Position numbers and translations under genes: made by a program
Shown: positions 1-12,248 of the stretch, piece by piece
How positions within the stretch are numbered: the first letter of the stretch is position 1
Layout: each line of letters begins with the position of its first letter
Notes under the pieces: generated by a model
Database searches by the model: none
The model's input: the letters and a program-made list of their open reading frames with translations, nothing else
Told to the model about the DNA's origin: nothing
From: Tetrahymena elliotti 4EA
Lineage: Eukaryota > Ciliophora > Oligohymenophorea > Hymenostomatida > Tetrahymenidae
Reading direction: 5' to 3'
Assembly (NCBI GenBank): GCA_000231825.2
Contig: JH720302.1
Location: forward strand, 953,258 to 1,017,257
Length of the DNA: 64,000 nucleotides

Positions 1-1595
1 TTGTAGACACTATTTAAAACTACCTATCAATAAATTCAGAAAAATCTTCATTTTTCTTTTAGTTAGCTTAATTCATTTTATTGTGACTGAATTACTTAAA
101 CTTTTTAATAATTTTTTGTGAAGCAAAATAGTGTATTTTTATTAATTAAATTATTTCATTTTAATCAAGTAAAATTTCTTCTGTAAAATATAAATGAAGA
201 TCTTTTGTTTAGACAATATTTCCAATTAAGAAAATATAAATTCAATAAATTTTCTTTTCCCTTAGTTATCAGAAAGACTAAGATATTCTAATTCCTAGCA
301 GAATATTTATTATTTTTCCTTTCATGAGATTCTTCCTTTTCTCTCAAAAATTATATGTTTTAATAATTACTGAGTAAAAAAATATATGTTTTAATTTTTT
401 TTTGATTTTAATAGATTTTTAAAAGTATTTTATAATAAATGATGGTACTTTAATTTCATTATCTTTTAGTTTATAAATAAATGTTTTGTAGATTTTGTAT
501 TTATTTGTGTATGAATTAGTTAAAAAATATAAAATTAACTAAAAATTTCATTTAATTTTTCTTCTAATAAAAGCTAAAGCTCAATCACATTTTAATTTTT
601 GAAATATAACAAAAATTTCTAAATAGTATAAAGTTTGAGCCAAATCTATGAATGATTATATTATTAGTATTCTATTAAAATAAATATTTTATATTTTATT
701 TTTGATCAATTATTTACATTAAATTTATCAACTTTTAGATCTATTATTTTCAATATTAATTTAATATTAGAGATTTCAATCAAAAATTTAGAAACAAAAA
801 TAAATTTAATCAAAACTGATCATAAAAATCCAAAAAAAATATTTTCTTTAAAATAAAGCATACTTTTCTATTTAATTACTTACAAGCTAAATAATTATTT
901 ATTAGTTTTATTTATTTTATTTAAAGGTATGTTCAGATTATTTAAAAAATTGCTTAATACCAAGCATAAATATGGTTTATAGTTTTGTCTTTTAGATCTA
1001 CTTTAAATAATCAAAATAATAAAAAAGATCTTGGAAAAGTATTTTTTAAAGTTTTTTTGAATTGTCTCTTTAAATAATATAATATTATCTCAAAACTTGA
1101 TAAGAATTAATGTTACTAAAAAAAAAATTTTATTAATCAAAATAATGAATTAAGTTTTGAATTTGATTAAGTTTTTTAGTGCCTTAGCGTCTTGATAATT
1201 TCTCTTGATATTTAATTAAAGAAAGTATATAAAAAAAAGAAGTATCTCTTTCAAAAAAGAGATTAAATCAATCAATAAATTTTACTTTAAATATTTTGTG
1301 ATAAAATAAACTCATTGAAAATTCATTTGCTAAATTTTATTAATTAATAAAAAATACTCAACAAAAAATTTGTAAAAAATAAAATAAAAGAAAATAATTT
1401 TTATTGATTTAAAAATGTACACTGTTTGCACATGTAAAATTAAAAATAAATTTTTTACGAGATTTAAATTTAAAATTAGATAATAGTAAGAATTTGATAT
1501 TTAGGATAATTTTTATTGTTTTTATTATATTTTTTTGTTTAAGAAATTTGCTTGATTGATTGATTTAAGATTGATTTTTTCCTTTTGATTTTATT
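1..1595. other. Intergenic, left edge
   Basis: AT-rich sequence with homopolymer A/T runs and a short TGAT-type repeat near 1553-1570. I see no coding stretch with gene-like composition on either strand. It lies downstream of the exchanger gene. Confidence 0.6.
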
Positions 1596-4282
1596 TCAAA
1601 TGTTTTCGCTGCTTTAGTTTTCATGATCTACGTTGATTGATTGAACTCTTTACTAATTCATATTTTATCTAGATATTTATTGGTTGTTAAGATCTTCTTA
1701 ACCAATTTCATTTTCTTATTGTTGTTGTTGTTGTTGNNNNNNNNNNNNNNNNNNNNNNNNNNNNNNNNNNNNNNNNNNNNNNNNNNNNNNNNNNNNNNNN
1801 NNNNNNNNNNNNNNNNNNNNNNNNNNNNNNNNNNNNNNNNNNNNNNNNNNNNNNNNNNNNNNNNNNNNNNNNNNNNNNNNNNNNNNNNNNNNNNNNNNNN
1901 NNNNNNNNTTGTTATTATCCTTCTTCGTTTTCATTTTCATGATTTCCTAGCTCTTAATCTTATTCCTATTCCTTAATGTATCCAGCATCAAATTGTGAGC
2001 TGTTCATTTTAAGTTTTTGCTTTTCCATCTTAATTTATTCTTTTCTATTTTCATAATCATAAATAAACAAAGGCTTAATAAAGTTTTCATCAAAGAGCTT
2101 CCACTTTGTTTAGCTCTTACTTTTGAATTATTTGCTTTCCTAAGATTCTCCTACCAAGCTGTCACGTATGGAAGGATGATTTTCGTGATATTTTGGATTA
2201 GACTGAATCTATTTAAGCATAACATTAATATATAGTGGCATAAGACCTCCTAAAACGATAGTTGTTAGAATAACAATAAAGAGTGTAGTACTCTAAATAA
2301 TTTAAGTTGCTGCAGGATTGTTATCATCTTAAGGAACATTTTAAATAAGTGCAAAAGCAATAGCTCCTCTGATAACACCAGCAAACCAAATAATACCCAT
2401 TTCATATCTATTTAATCTCCAATTTTGTTTTCCTTTAAATCTAATTAATATAAAATAATTTAATTAACTTTTTGATAATTATTTTATTTTTTTTACATCA
2501 TGAAAACCCATGAAACTACGAAGACACTCACAAAACGAGCAGAAAAGGCAATTCCTAATTCAAGAAGTAAGAAGGTCCATGACCAGGCATATGAATTTGG
2601 CTCATTAGGATCTCCTTTTGCTTACCAGAAAACAATACCCAAGTAGATGTAAAGAGCTGATTCGGCAATCACAGAAATACATGAAAAAGTTACTCTGAAT
2701 TTAATAAAAAAGCATTTTTAGAAATTTTTTAAATGTTAATTTAATTTAATCTAAAAATAAGATTTTAAACAGATAGAAAGATTAAAAGATTAAACATTTA
2801 AAGTTTGCCAACAAAGAATAAAGTAAATTACCCTGTTGTTACTTTTCCAGTTGATGAAATATTGTAGAAAAGATAATGAGACATGACGATACCACAGACT
2901 AAAATCGAAATGACTCCTGATAGCTCTAGGACTTCTGAAGAACCAAAAGAACCAAAACCAAAAAGTAAAACAACAACAGTTTCAACAACTGAATTATGAC
3001 TCAAAAATCTAAACTTTTTCAATATGAAAGTAGCAAGAAGACCTATATTTTTTAATTTCAATTTTGTAAAATATATAAATTAAATTAGATTATTATTATT
3101 ACCCCAACCAAGTCCAATAGCTAAACTACAGACTGAGTTCTTAAGGAATTCACCAATCATCTTCAAAAAGTTAACGAAAGTAAAAGTGATAGCTTGAGGT
3201 GTAGAAGAATCACCAACTAAATCCAAAATAGCCTTGTAGAGAATGATGGAAACGGAATCGTTAACCATACCTTCACCAAAAATAACACTAAATAATTTTG
3301 GATATTTATCTGACTTGATCATAGCTAAGGCTGCTACACTATCTGTTGCACAAATAGTTGCTGAAAACAAAAGGATATCTCTTGTTGATAAAGGAACATT
3401 TACTGAAAAATCACTATATCTACGAATCAAACCTTTTTTTTAAGAATAAAATTTTGTTAATTTTATGAACCATTTTTCAAATTGGGAAAAATTTTTAATT
3501 AATTTAAGATCAATAGATACTATGTATTTTCATATTAAAAAAATTGCTTGATGATTGCTTTTTTAAAAGCTATTTTAACCCATAATTAAATTTATTTAGC
3601 TTTTAAGCTTTTATTACTATTATATTGCTGCTAAAATTCAAATAAATATTTTTATGCTAAAAAATAAGTATCAATATTGTTTATCATAACTAACCAACTT
3701 CAAGCTACTTTTCAATCAAATAAATCCAATAATTTTTACTTGCTTCATTCACTGCATAGGTTAAGAGCCAAACTACTATGAAATTTACGATTGTACCAAG
3801 CAATCCATACACGTTAATGTAGAAGAAGTTTTGGAAGAAACGACGCTTTTTTAAGTTATAACCACCAGCGAAAATAATGGGTGGAAGGATGAAGTAAAAG
3901 AAGAGCTCACCTTCAAATATCATCTAAATTTTGTTAAAAATATTAAGAGTTCCTCAAAGTTTTTAGTAATAATTGATTTGTTTTAAATAAATTTGATAAA
4001 TGCTTACACTAGTTGAGTAGAATTCATAATCAGCTTCATAAAAAATAAAGCCTACAATCATACCCATAATGATACCTAATCCTGTTTCATGAATGATATG
4101 TATCTATGTTATAATTATATCAAATGATTAGTAAAGAATAAAAGCATTTTCATCTATTTGTCTTTGATGTAAATTAATGGAGAATTAGATAAATTAATTA
4201 CTTTGTAATGTTCAAGAAGTCCACCACCAATCAAATAAAATAGGATAAGGACAACTACAATTAGAAAGATAACTCCAAACAT
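1596..4282 (-). CDS. Na+/H+ exchanger (CPA1/NHE family), seven exons
   Basis: Membrane antiporter that exchanges Na+ (or K+) for H+ to control pH and ion balance. I read exons at 4282-4202, 4103-4008, 3923-3695, 3432-3103, 3042-2832, 2694-2497 and 2440-1596, all with GT...AG introns and matching phases. Family landmarks appear in order: a first hydrophobic segment after the ATG; GELFFYFILPPIIFAGGY followed by KKRRFFQNFF; CATDSVAALAM with the conserved Asp; FGEGMVNDSVSIILYK with the conserved Glu and Asp; VTFSCISVIAESALYIYLG; and WFAGVIRGAIAFAL with the conserved Arg. About 559 residues precede an assembly gap inside a Gln run; 46 residues (Gln/Asn/Glu-rich) follow before TGA. The tail is cytoplasmic by family topology. 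Plasma-membrane versus contractile-vacuole location cannot be told. Start choice: the first ATG with AAAAA in front, before the first hydrophobic segment. Confidence 0.93.
1737..1908. other. Assembly gap (172 Ns) in a poly-Gln tract
   Basis: The run of Ns is flanked on both sides by CAA/TAA Gln codons when read on the minus strand. It therefore sits inside the C-terminal poly-Gln tract of the exchanger. A length of 172 is not a multiple of three, and taken literally it would break the frame that is open on both sides, so the size is probably a placeholder. Confidence 0.9.
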
Positions 4283-6895
4283 TTTTTCGTAGCTGCTTTG
4301 TGCTTGCTTGTTTTTAGTAAGACTTTTAAGACAGATTCTATATCGTACTTTGATAGATAGATAAGGATAAGGCTTTTATTAGCAATTTGTTAATTATGTT
4401 TTTTATAATTTAATTTTTACTTATCAGAAAAAAGTGTATGTGTGAGTGTATTTCAATGCTTTGATTTATTTGTTTGGAATGTAAAATTAATAACTCACTT
4501 ATATTTTGGATATAAAGTTTTTCATTTTGTATTAAAATATCTTGTCATCCCACATATTTAACTAAATTAATTCACATTAATATAATTTAGTGAGTCATCT
4601 TTTACCCATAATTGAAAAATTTAATTTACATCCTCCATTTAATTCTCACCTTATAATCAAATAGAATTCTTTTATAACCTAAAGTTTTAGAATCTTTTTC
4701 ACTAAATGTATTAATGTATAATCTTCAATAACTTCTTTTACTCATCCAATTAATATCATTACTCTCTCATAAGTCTTTATAAGAAATCTTACTTTCAAAA
4801 TATTTCAAATAAAAACAAAGTTTTTACATATAAAGTGAGAGCAACCTTTTACTCTTTTATGGTCGGTTTGTCTAAACAAAATATAAACCACAAATTAAAT
4901 TTGATAAAAGGTTAAATACATAAATAAATTTCTTTTTTAAAAAAGATTATTCATATAATCTAAAGATTTTGGTTATATTTATTTTATCATAATTTAAACT
5001 AAGTAACCAAATAAAAAGATATCTTGCTAAGTTAAAAGGTTATTTAATTTATTCAATCTAAAGCCTATTTTCTCTGATTAATATTTTTACGATGTAATCA
5101 ATACAACTAAAAACACAGTTTTACATTAAATTAAAATGCCCAATTTATTGATTTTCTTTTAAAGTTTAGGAAATAAATTTGAAATATTTACATTAAATTT
5201 AATTAGAAAATACTTATTTTTTCAATTTTAGTTGATCTCTGTTTTTTCTGGATTAATTTAATATCTAACTAAGTGAATCAATTTGAGTATACTCGTACTT
5301 AAATTTATCATAAATAAAATATCCTTAAATAAATTTTTATATTATTATTTCACTTTAAAGAAATATTTAACCACTTTACTCTTCAACTAAAAAATAATAT
5401 TTTTAAAAGCTTTTTCTAATTATTATCTTCTGATTGAAAGTTTTGCTCTATGATTAATTGGCAAATAAAATACTTACATTCTCATATAAAATTAAGTTTT
5501 TAGTATTTAGAATTAAGCATTTTGGCTTAATAAATTGTAATTAAATAAAGTTGGTGATTAAATTTGAGAGCTAATTTAAATGATTAAATCGCAAAAATAT
5601 CATCGTAAAATTGTAAAATTTTATTAATAAATCAAAATTTTATTTAAATGATTATAATCTCTTATTGATCTAATTAAATTTAAAAATATAAAGAAATAAA
5701 TATTTAAAAGACAATAATTTTACTTCAAAAAGTAATTTTTAAACATTTTGTTAAGTTTTTAATTTATTTAATTGATCTGTTCATGATACTCTATTATAAC
5801 AGATGTAGCTTAATTATAATTTATCAATCATCAGTTATCTAGGTTGATGAGAAGGAGAAGTAAATAAAATAGGAAGTTATATTCAATAATTTGAGGAGAA
5901 AGTGAAGTTTTGTAAGATTTGGAAGTTTTAAAAATGTATTGTATTTAATGCATGATATATATAAAAAGTCTTAACGTAATAAGGATACATTAGTTATAAA
6001 TAATTAATCTGTTGAAAAATAAAATCATTATCAATTTTGTGACATTTATTTATTTATTATTAATACAGTGATTAACAAGTTGATAAGGTTTGGTTGGTTA
6101 TTATTTTTTATTAATTGAATTATAAAAAGGAATTTATTTATATGAATTTTGTAAGTCTTTCATCTATTCAATTTTACTTGTCTATTTATTTATTTGATCT
6201 AGATAATTAAATTTTATAATTGTTAAAATGCAAGCAGCTTTCTTTTAGATTAAAGAGATGCTTCTATTTTCAATTATTAATTACTACTGACTATTTTAAC
6301 ATGCTTTTGGCTTACTTAAGCAGCTATTATTAAAGTAGTATTAGATGCAACAAAAGAAATAGAAAAAGAGTGTTTCACTCCAGAGAGTGTAAGATGAGAT
6401 GGAAAGAAAAATGAAAAATGGATTTTATTTATTTATATCTAATTAATTTATATACTTATTTATTTATATATTTTGTCTAAATTGAAAATTTTCAAAAAAA
6501 TCTAAGAGTTCTATTTTGTATTTATGATCAGTTCATTTACTTACTTATTTACTTACTTATTCTTACAATATTTTTTGACTTTTTTGTATTCTTCTTCTTA
6601 GTTAGTTAGTTCTTTAGTTAGTTAGGTAATTGATAAGTCAGTCAGTCTGTCAGTGAGTAAGTTGAGTTTATTTGGAAGAGGTTATTATTAAAAATGCTTT
6701 AGGTCATTTTGTAATTATTGTTTTAATTTGTTTATTTATAAATAGTTTTTTTTAATTTTAATAATTAGTTATAAATATTTTTAATAAACTTTATCGTAGA
6801 TTGGTTTGTTGGTTGATTGATTGATTCTTTTGTTTGACTAGCTTTTATTAAAAGAGAGGTCAAGCATTCGTTTGTTTATTTGTATAAAGGCTACT
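4283..6895. other. Intergenic between two tandem minus-strand genes
   Basis: Contains the 5' flank of the exchanger and the 3' flank of the zinc-finger gene. There are ACTT runs near 6537-6562 and TTAG/GTCA runs near 6600-6660. A frame at about 6228-6397 (plus) stays open with a reasonable residue mix and ends at TGA, but it has no in-frame ATG. I do not call it a gene. Confidence 0.55.
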
Positions 6896-9800
6896 TCAGT
6901 TCAATTCATTTTGACCAGCATTTATCCCTATGTTACTATAGAAATCACCCATAGAGTTTTATGCCATTAGACTTTAGGGTGAAAGGAATAGTTGTTGTTA
7001 GAGATAGTAAGGTTACATTTAAGGATACATAATAGGGTTAATTATAGCATAGCTATTGTATGCTTGAGGCATGGGGAAGCTATAAATCATAGGGACAGAG
7101 CCAGCTTTTGCACTTAAATTTCCACTGGGATAACCATTAATTTTAGGTGTTTCTTAATCTCCATATTTATTTGATCTGGGATAAGAAGAATTGTAGTTAT
7201 TGCGATAATGATATGCAGCAGGAGTGGGAGGGTGATAGAAGGTAGTAGAGTTATTGCTATTATAGAAAGATGTAGAGTGATCACCTCCATAGAATCTATT
7301 TGAATAGTTCATATAGGTAGTAGAGTTAGCTGCACTTGGGGCACGCAAGTAGTTGGGTGTGCTGTGATACATTTGGGTATTAAAAACATTATTGACTTTC
7401 ATAGGATCTTGTAAGCCTGCGAATTGACCAAAGGCATTAATATTTCCTTACATCAAATAATTGTTAATATCACCATTCATCATCAAATTTGAGTTATCTT
7501 CTAAATCTAATTTTCTCTATTTACGACCACCGATCATATCCATATCATTATTATACTAGTTACCATGATGTCTGTTTTCTTTTGATTCATCTTCTATATC
7601 ATCATAGAGAGAATTGTATTTATTATTTTTACCATTACTACCTGTAAGATTATTTTTATATTTATTTGAATTTCTTCCTTCTAAATGATCATGGCTAATA
7701 TCATGATTATTGTTAAGCTCCTACTCAATATCGTTTTGAGATTGGATGTTTTCATTAGCCTTTTTAGATTTATTTTGATTGTATTGAGCTCTATTCTTTT
7801 CTAAAATATCTTATTCTTCTCCAAAATCTTTAATTTCTGTTTCGTCGTCAGCAGAGTTAGAATCTTAGAATACTAATCTAGATTCTGAAAATTTAAATAC
7901 ATACATCCAATTAATAAGTAATTATAAGATGTAACATGTATTTTTCATTCCCTCTTCAGAAGGACCAATTACATGGAGTTCATTAGCATTACTAATAGCA
8001 GATTTAAAATATGTAGGTAAACATTCAATAATAAAGGAGTTTGATATTTCAGTGATACGCTGGCCACAATTTGCTTCACAAAATTCCAATTAACTATTGT
8101 CAATATAGTTTTTATTCTTATTCGTTAAGTTTTTAGTATTATTATCTTTTTAATTATCTTCATCGTTTACATCATCATTTTCATATTCATCTTCTTCTTG
8201 TAGTACACCGTTAACTTCTTATTCACTAGCGCCTTTCTTGCTTTGGGTACCAGTGAAAGTTTCAGCTGTAGTCATATTATCTGTTTGTTTTCTCTTTCTT
8301 AGGAGATTCTTTTAATCTTTTTGATTAGTTGAGCTTGATGATTGATTTCCAAGAGCAGAAATATGATGACCAGGCATAGGAATCAAGTAACCATAGTGAG
8401 AGCGAGCATAATTTCTTAATTATTCATAAGGAAGGGGACTAGAGCAAATCTCCCATCCTTTTTCATTCAATGCTTTAATCAAAAGGGTAACAAAAACAAG
8501 TATTTCAATAAAAGCTTATTAGCTGACTTTAGAGCTAATATTTAAAATAAAAATTGAGAATATCTTATTCACACTAGTAATGCGGAGGTCTCTTTACATA
8601 TCATAAATATCTAAAGTAGAGCTGTCAAGATCATGTAAGTGTTAAGCATTGTGATCCTATTCAGTGTGGTCTTTATTTATATTGATATCATTTAAGCTAT
8701 GGTGATTATCATGAGCATCAAGATGACGATCGTCAAAGCTAGCTGTAGCAGTAGAGTTTTTAGCTGCGAAATTAACTGTTTATCCACTCATATTTTTCTT
8801 TATTTTTTTTAAATTACTAGGTGATCCTCCTATGCTCTCTCCTTCATGTTCATTATTATATGTATTTTCTTCTCCATAATTTTCCTCAGCAGTAGTTTTT
8901 TTTGTATTGAGCTGAGTCTCAGATTTATTTGCCTATTATAAACTTGCTTGCTTTCCATTAGAATAAGCATAGCTATCATGGGCATTATTCATTTAGTTAT
9001 TATAAAAATTAATTGATTTGATGAGGTCCTCCAAGCTCTTTAAGATTCTGAAATAATCAGTTCCTTTTGTGAAGTAGTGACGAGGGAAAACTTGCAATAT
9101 CCAATCGTAGCCTTCATTGTTTTCAATTTTCTAATTTTTAAAGGATATTTTAGATAGGAAAAAGGCAAATTATTTAAATTTAAGATAGACAAAAAAAAAA
9201 ATCAAAATTTCAAAAAAGATTTTGAAAAAGAATCCTGCTCCATTTTAAAAAAACTTATTGAATAGTTGTACCTGATTAAAGAAAATTAAATGTTGAAATT
9301 AATAAGAATTTCAATGTAAGGAAAGTAGATAAATTTAAATTTTTAAAAGTTTTCAGTTTTTAAAAGTGACTGATTGATTTGATTGATTAAATCAATCAAA
9401 CGAAAGAATCAAATTTACAGTGATAAATTTTATTGAGTGATATTTAAATTAATATTAATACATAGATAACTTCCTATCTATGACGATTAAGGGGGGTAAT
9501 ACTAATAATATTTAAATTTCGTGTCAATAAAGTTATTTTTAAATACTATGAAAAGTATAATATATTTATTTATGCTGCTTGGTTGATCTTAGATCAAAAA
9601 ACATTACAAAGGATTAAATTATTAACTGAATGAATTTTTTAAATGGAAAATCTTTAAAATTTTTAAATTCTGTTTTTGTAAGTGAAGATTAGATTTAATA
9701 TTACGTTATTAGAAAATTAATTTTTGTAGTACTTAGTTGTTTTTTAGTTGAAAAAAATAATGTTCAAAATAACCAAAATTTAAAAATCACCTTTCTATTG

Positions 9801-12248
9801 AAAATTCAAATATTGAAAAAATGATAATAAAGTGAGTAAGGTATAAATTTTTATCAAATGTTTTTTGAAAGAATAGCAGAAAAAAGGAAATCAATCAATG
9901 AAAGTTCTGGTTATTATTTTTGGTAAATTTATTTTCACTTGGAAAGACAGAAGGGGGGAAGTAAATAAATGTATGATATATAATTGAGCAGGTACTAAGT
10001 GAATAAATTAATTAATTAAAGAAGAAGAGAGAGAAATAAATAAGTAAATGAAAACTTTAGAGGAGAGGAAAGAGAGAAAGATTTTGAAAGTAAATTAATT
10101 TGATTGTTTTTTGTTTTTTTGTTTATTTCAATCGAATAAATAAAATTTAAAAATTTTATTTTAAATAAAAAATTTGATTTTTTTTGTTAAAGTGGAAGGA
10201 AAGAAATATTTGAATATCTTTTATCAAATAGTTAGAATATAATTAAGTTTTTTTGTATTATTTGCCCAAATAAAAGTCATAATTCTTTCTTTCAATCAGT
10301 CACATCAAATTGATTGATTGATTAAAAATCACTGACTTATTTTCATTTTCATTTTTGTTTTTTATTTTTGAACTATCTTAACTCCTTTCTTTGCTTTCTA
10401 AAAATTAAAATTATTTGCAAAAGAAGACAATTCGTTATATGCGCTCATTCAAATTTATTTTAAATATGAAAAAATTTGCTTTTTTTGGTATTGTTTTAAG
10501 TATTCAAAATACCATTTTGCTAAAATTAAATCTTGTCCACAACTTTTTTGGTTTTCATTCAGCCTATTTTAAATTTTCAAAAAGAAACGAGTGGATTAAT
10601 CGATCAATCAATTAATAAATAGATCAATCAAAATCAAATATTTGGAATAAATAAGTAAAGTTTTTTCTTATAAATATGTTCATTCGAGTATGTATGTATG
10701 TATGTATTTTGTGATCCTCTGTTAAAAATTACACGATAGTACTGAATAAATTTCTTTTATCAGTTAAAATACTCATTTTTTGGAAAAAAAGGTTGCTTTT
10801 ATTATCAGAGTATTTTTTCATAACATTTAAGTATTTACTTGATAATATCCCAATGTTTAATAATTCCTTTTTATTTAGTTCGTTTGTTTGTGAATAAAAA
10901 TAATGATATAAATTTATATGCTATGCTTAACATTTACTTTTTTCTCTATATTTTATATGTAAGGGATTTCTTAGCAAATTCTGATTATAGATAATAATAC
11001 CATGAAAATAGGTTTATTTTCTATAAAGAGTTATTTTGAGTTCTGCCTAATTTTATTTTTTTAGGTCTAAGCTGCGATTTTGAAAATGTAAAAATGAGCT
11101 AGTATTTTTGATATTTCACAATTGTGGGCAAAGGAGTATTTTTAGTTTTATGTTTTTTTAATAATCTTTCATTTTGAAAACATCGCTATTTTATTCTCTC
11201 TTTCTCACTTTTAAATTTTATCTTCTTCCTCTCTTTCTGACTTTGTTTTTTGTCTTAATTATAAAATGTTTTTGATACCTAGATAGAGCTGTTTTCCATT
11301 TTTTAGGAAAAGAATTACAAGATGTCGTCATAGACTGTGCTTGCATCCAACTGCTGGTCAGTTTTACGTTTATCATCTAATTTTTAGGAGCTCTTTTCAT
11401 TGTAGGATAATTCGTTTTTCTAAATTTTAAAAAATATTAAGCGATTAAGAGATTTCTTAGGGGAGATAATTAACAAAATTATAATGAAAAGCAGTTAAAA
11501 CATGAATGAGAAACTGCTTTGGTTGTTGGTTTATCTCAAATTAGAAAAATAATAAATATAGGTTATAGAAAAGTTGATTTATTTGGAAATAAAAATCTCA
11601 ACTAAAAATATAATGAAAAAATGATATCTTTTTTTAATTTCCTTAGTCGACATTTAATTCAGTAAAAAATATCAAATCTCTCTTGTTTATTTGTTTGTTT
11701 TTGATTAGAACTTAAATTTTTTGAAATCAAATCAGTCAATTGATTGATCGATCTATCTATCAATCAATCAAAGAAAGAGAAAATCTTAATTAAATTTTCT
11801 ATGTTTAAAAGATAAATAGGCGCAACAGTAATTAATCTTATGCTATTTGTATGTAGTCGATTGAATTAAAAAAAAAGTAAAAATTGTTCCAAGCAAACAA
11901 AGATACTAATTAATTGCTCCTAATGCAAAATCAAAAGTTTACCTTAGATTTGCCCTTTCCATTGCCGATGGAAGCAGAGGGTTACTGAGATCCATTTTAG
12001 GCTATACCCCCATGCTTTTGCTTGACATGTGTGTAAAGAGCAGCCCCGCTCAAATAAGATTTTCCACAGCCACATAAAAATTCTCTATTATGATTATCAC
12101 TGCGGCTTCTACGTTATTTGGTCTGCTATTACTATTAATTTTGCTAATTCGCTTGCTAGTCGTAATTTTCATTTTACGATTTCATGGGTGTTTTCTTATT
12201 GGGAGTGCTATTCTAGGAGCTTAAGTGCTCGCTCTTAATTTTGTCCAT
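6896..12248 (-). CDS. C2H2 zinc-finger protein, three exons
   Basis: Predicted nuclear or nucleic-acid-binding protein. Exon 1 (12248-11943, 102 codons) starts at ATG, has a Gln-rich stretch, then one finger: CGCGKSYLSGAALYTHVKQK followed by H, i.e. C-x1-C-x12-H-x4-H. Exon 2 (11419-11279, 47 codons) contains STVYDDILQFF. Exon 3 (9130-6896) carries GYDWILQVFPRHYFTKGT, a hydrophobic block VSQQAFIEILVFVTLLIKAL, a second block with FIIECLPTYFKSAI and CYILQLLINWMYVFKF, and an Asn/Ser/Tyr-rich tail ending in TGA. Joined length is 893 residues. I join the pieces because exon 3 has no in-frame ATG upstream before a TGA, all three exons are in phase 0, and the junctions have GT/AG. A small extra exon in the 2.1 kb intron is possible. 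DNA versus RNA targets are unknown. Confidence 0.68.
9131..11278 (-). other. Long intron of the zinc-finger gene
   Basis: About 2.1 kb of very AT-rich sequence between exon 2 (donor GTATC) and exon 3 (acceptor ATTAG). It is far longer than the 50-100 nt introns of the other genes here. It holds TGAT/ATCA runs near 9370-9400 and 10310-10325 and a GTAT run at 10688-10708. If the joined gene model is wrong, this stretch is instead intergenic DNA between two genes. Confidence 0.5.

Noticed and set aside
10415..10615. 66-residue plus-strand frame
   Set aside because: Lies in the long intron of the zinc-finger gene; Phe/Lys/Asn background composition and no homology-like motif.
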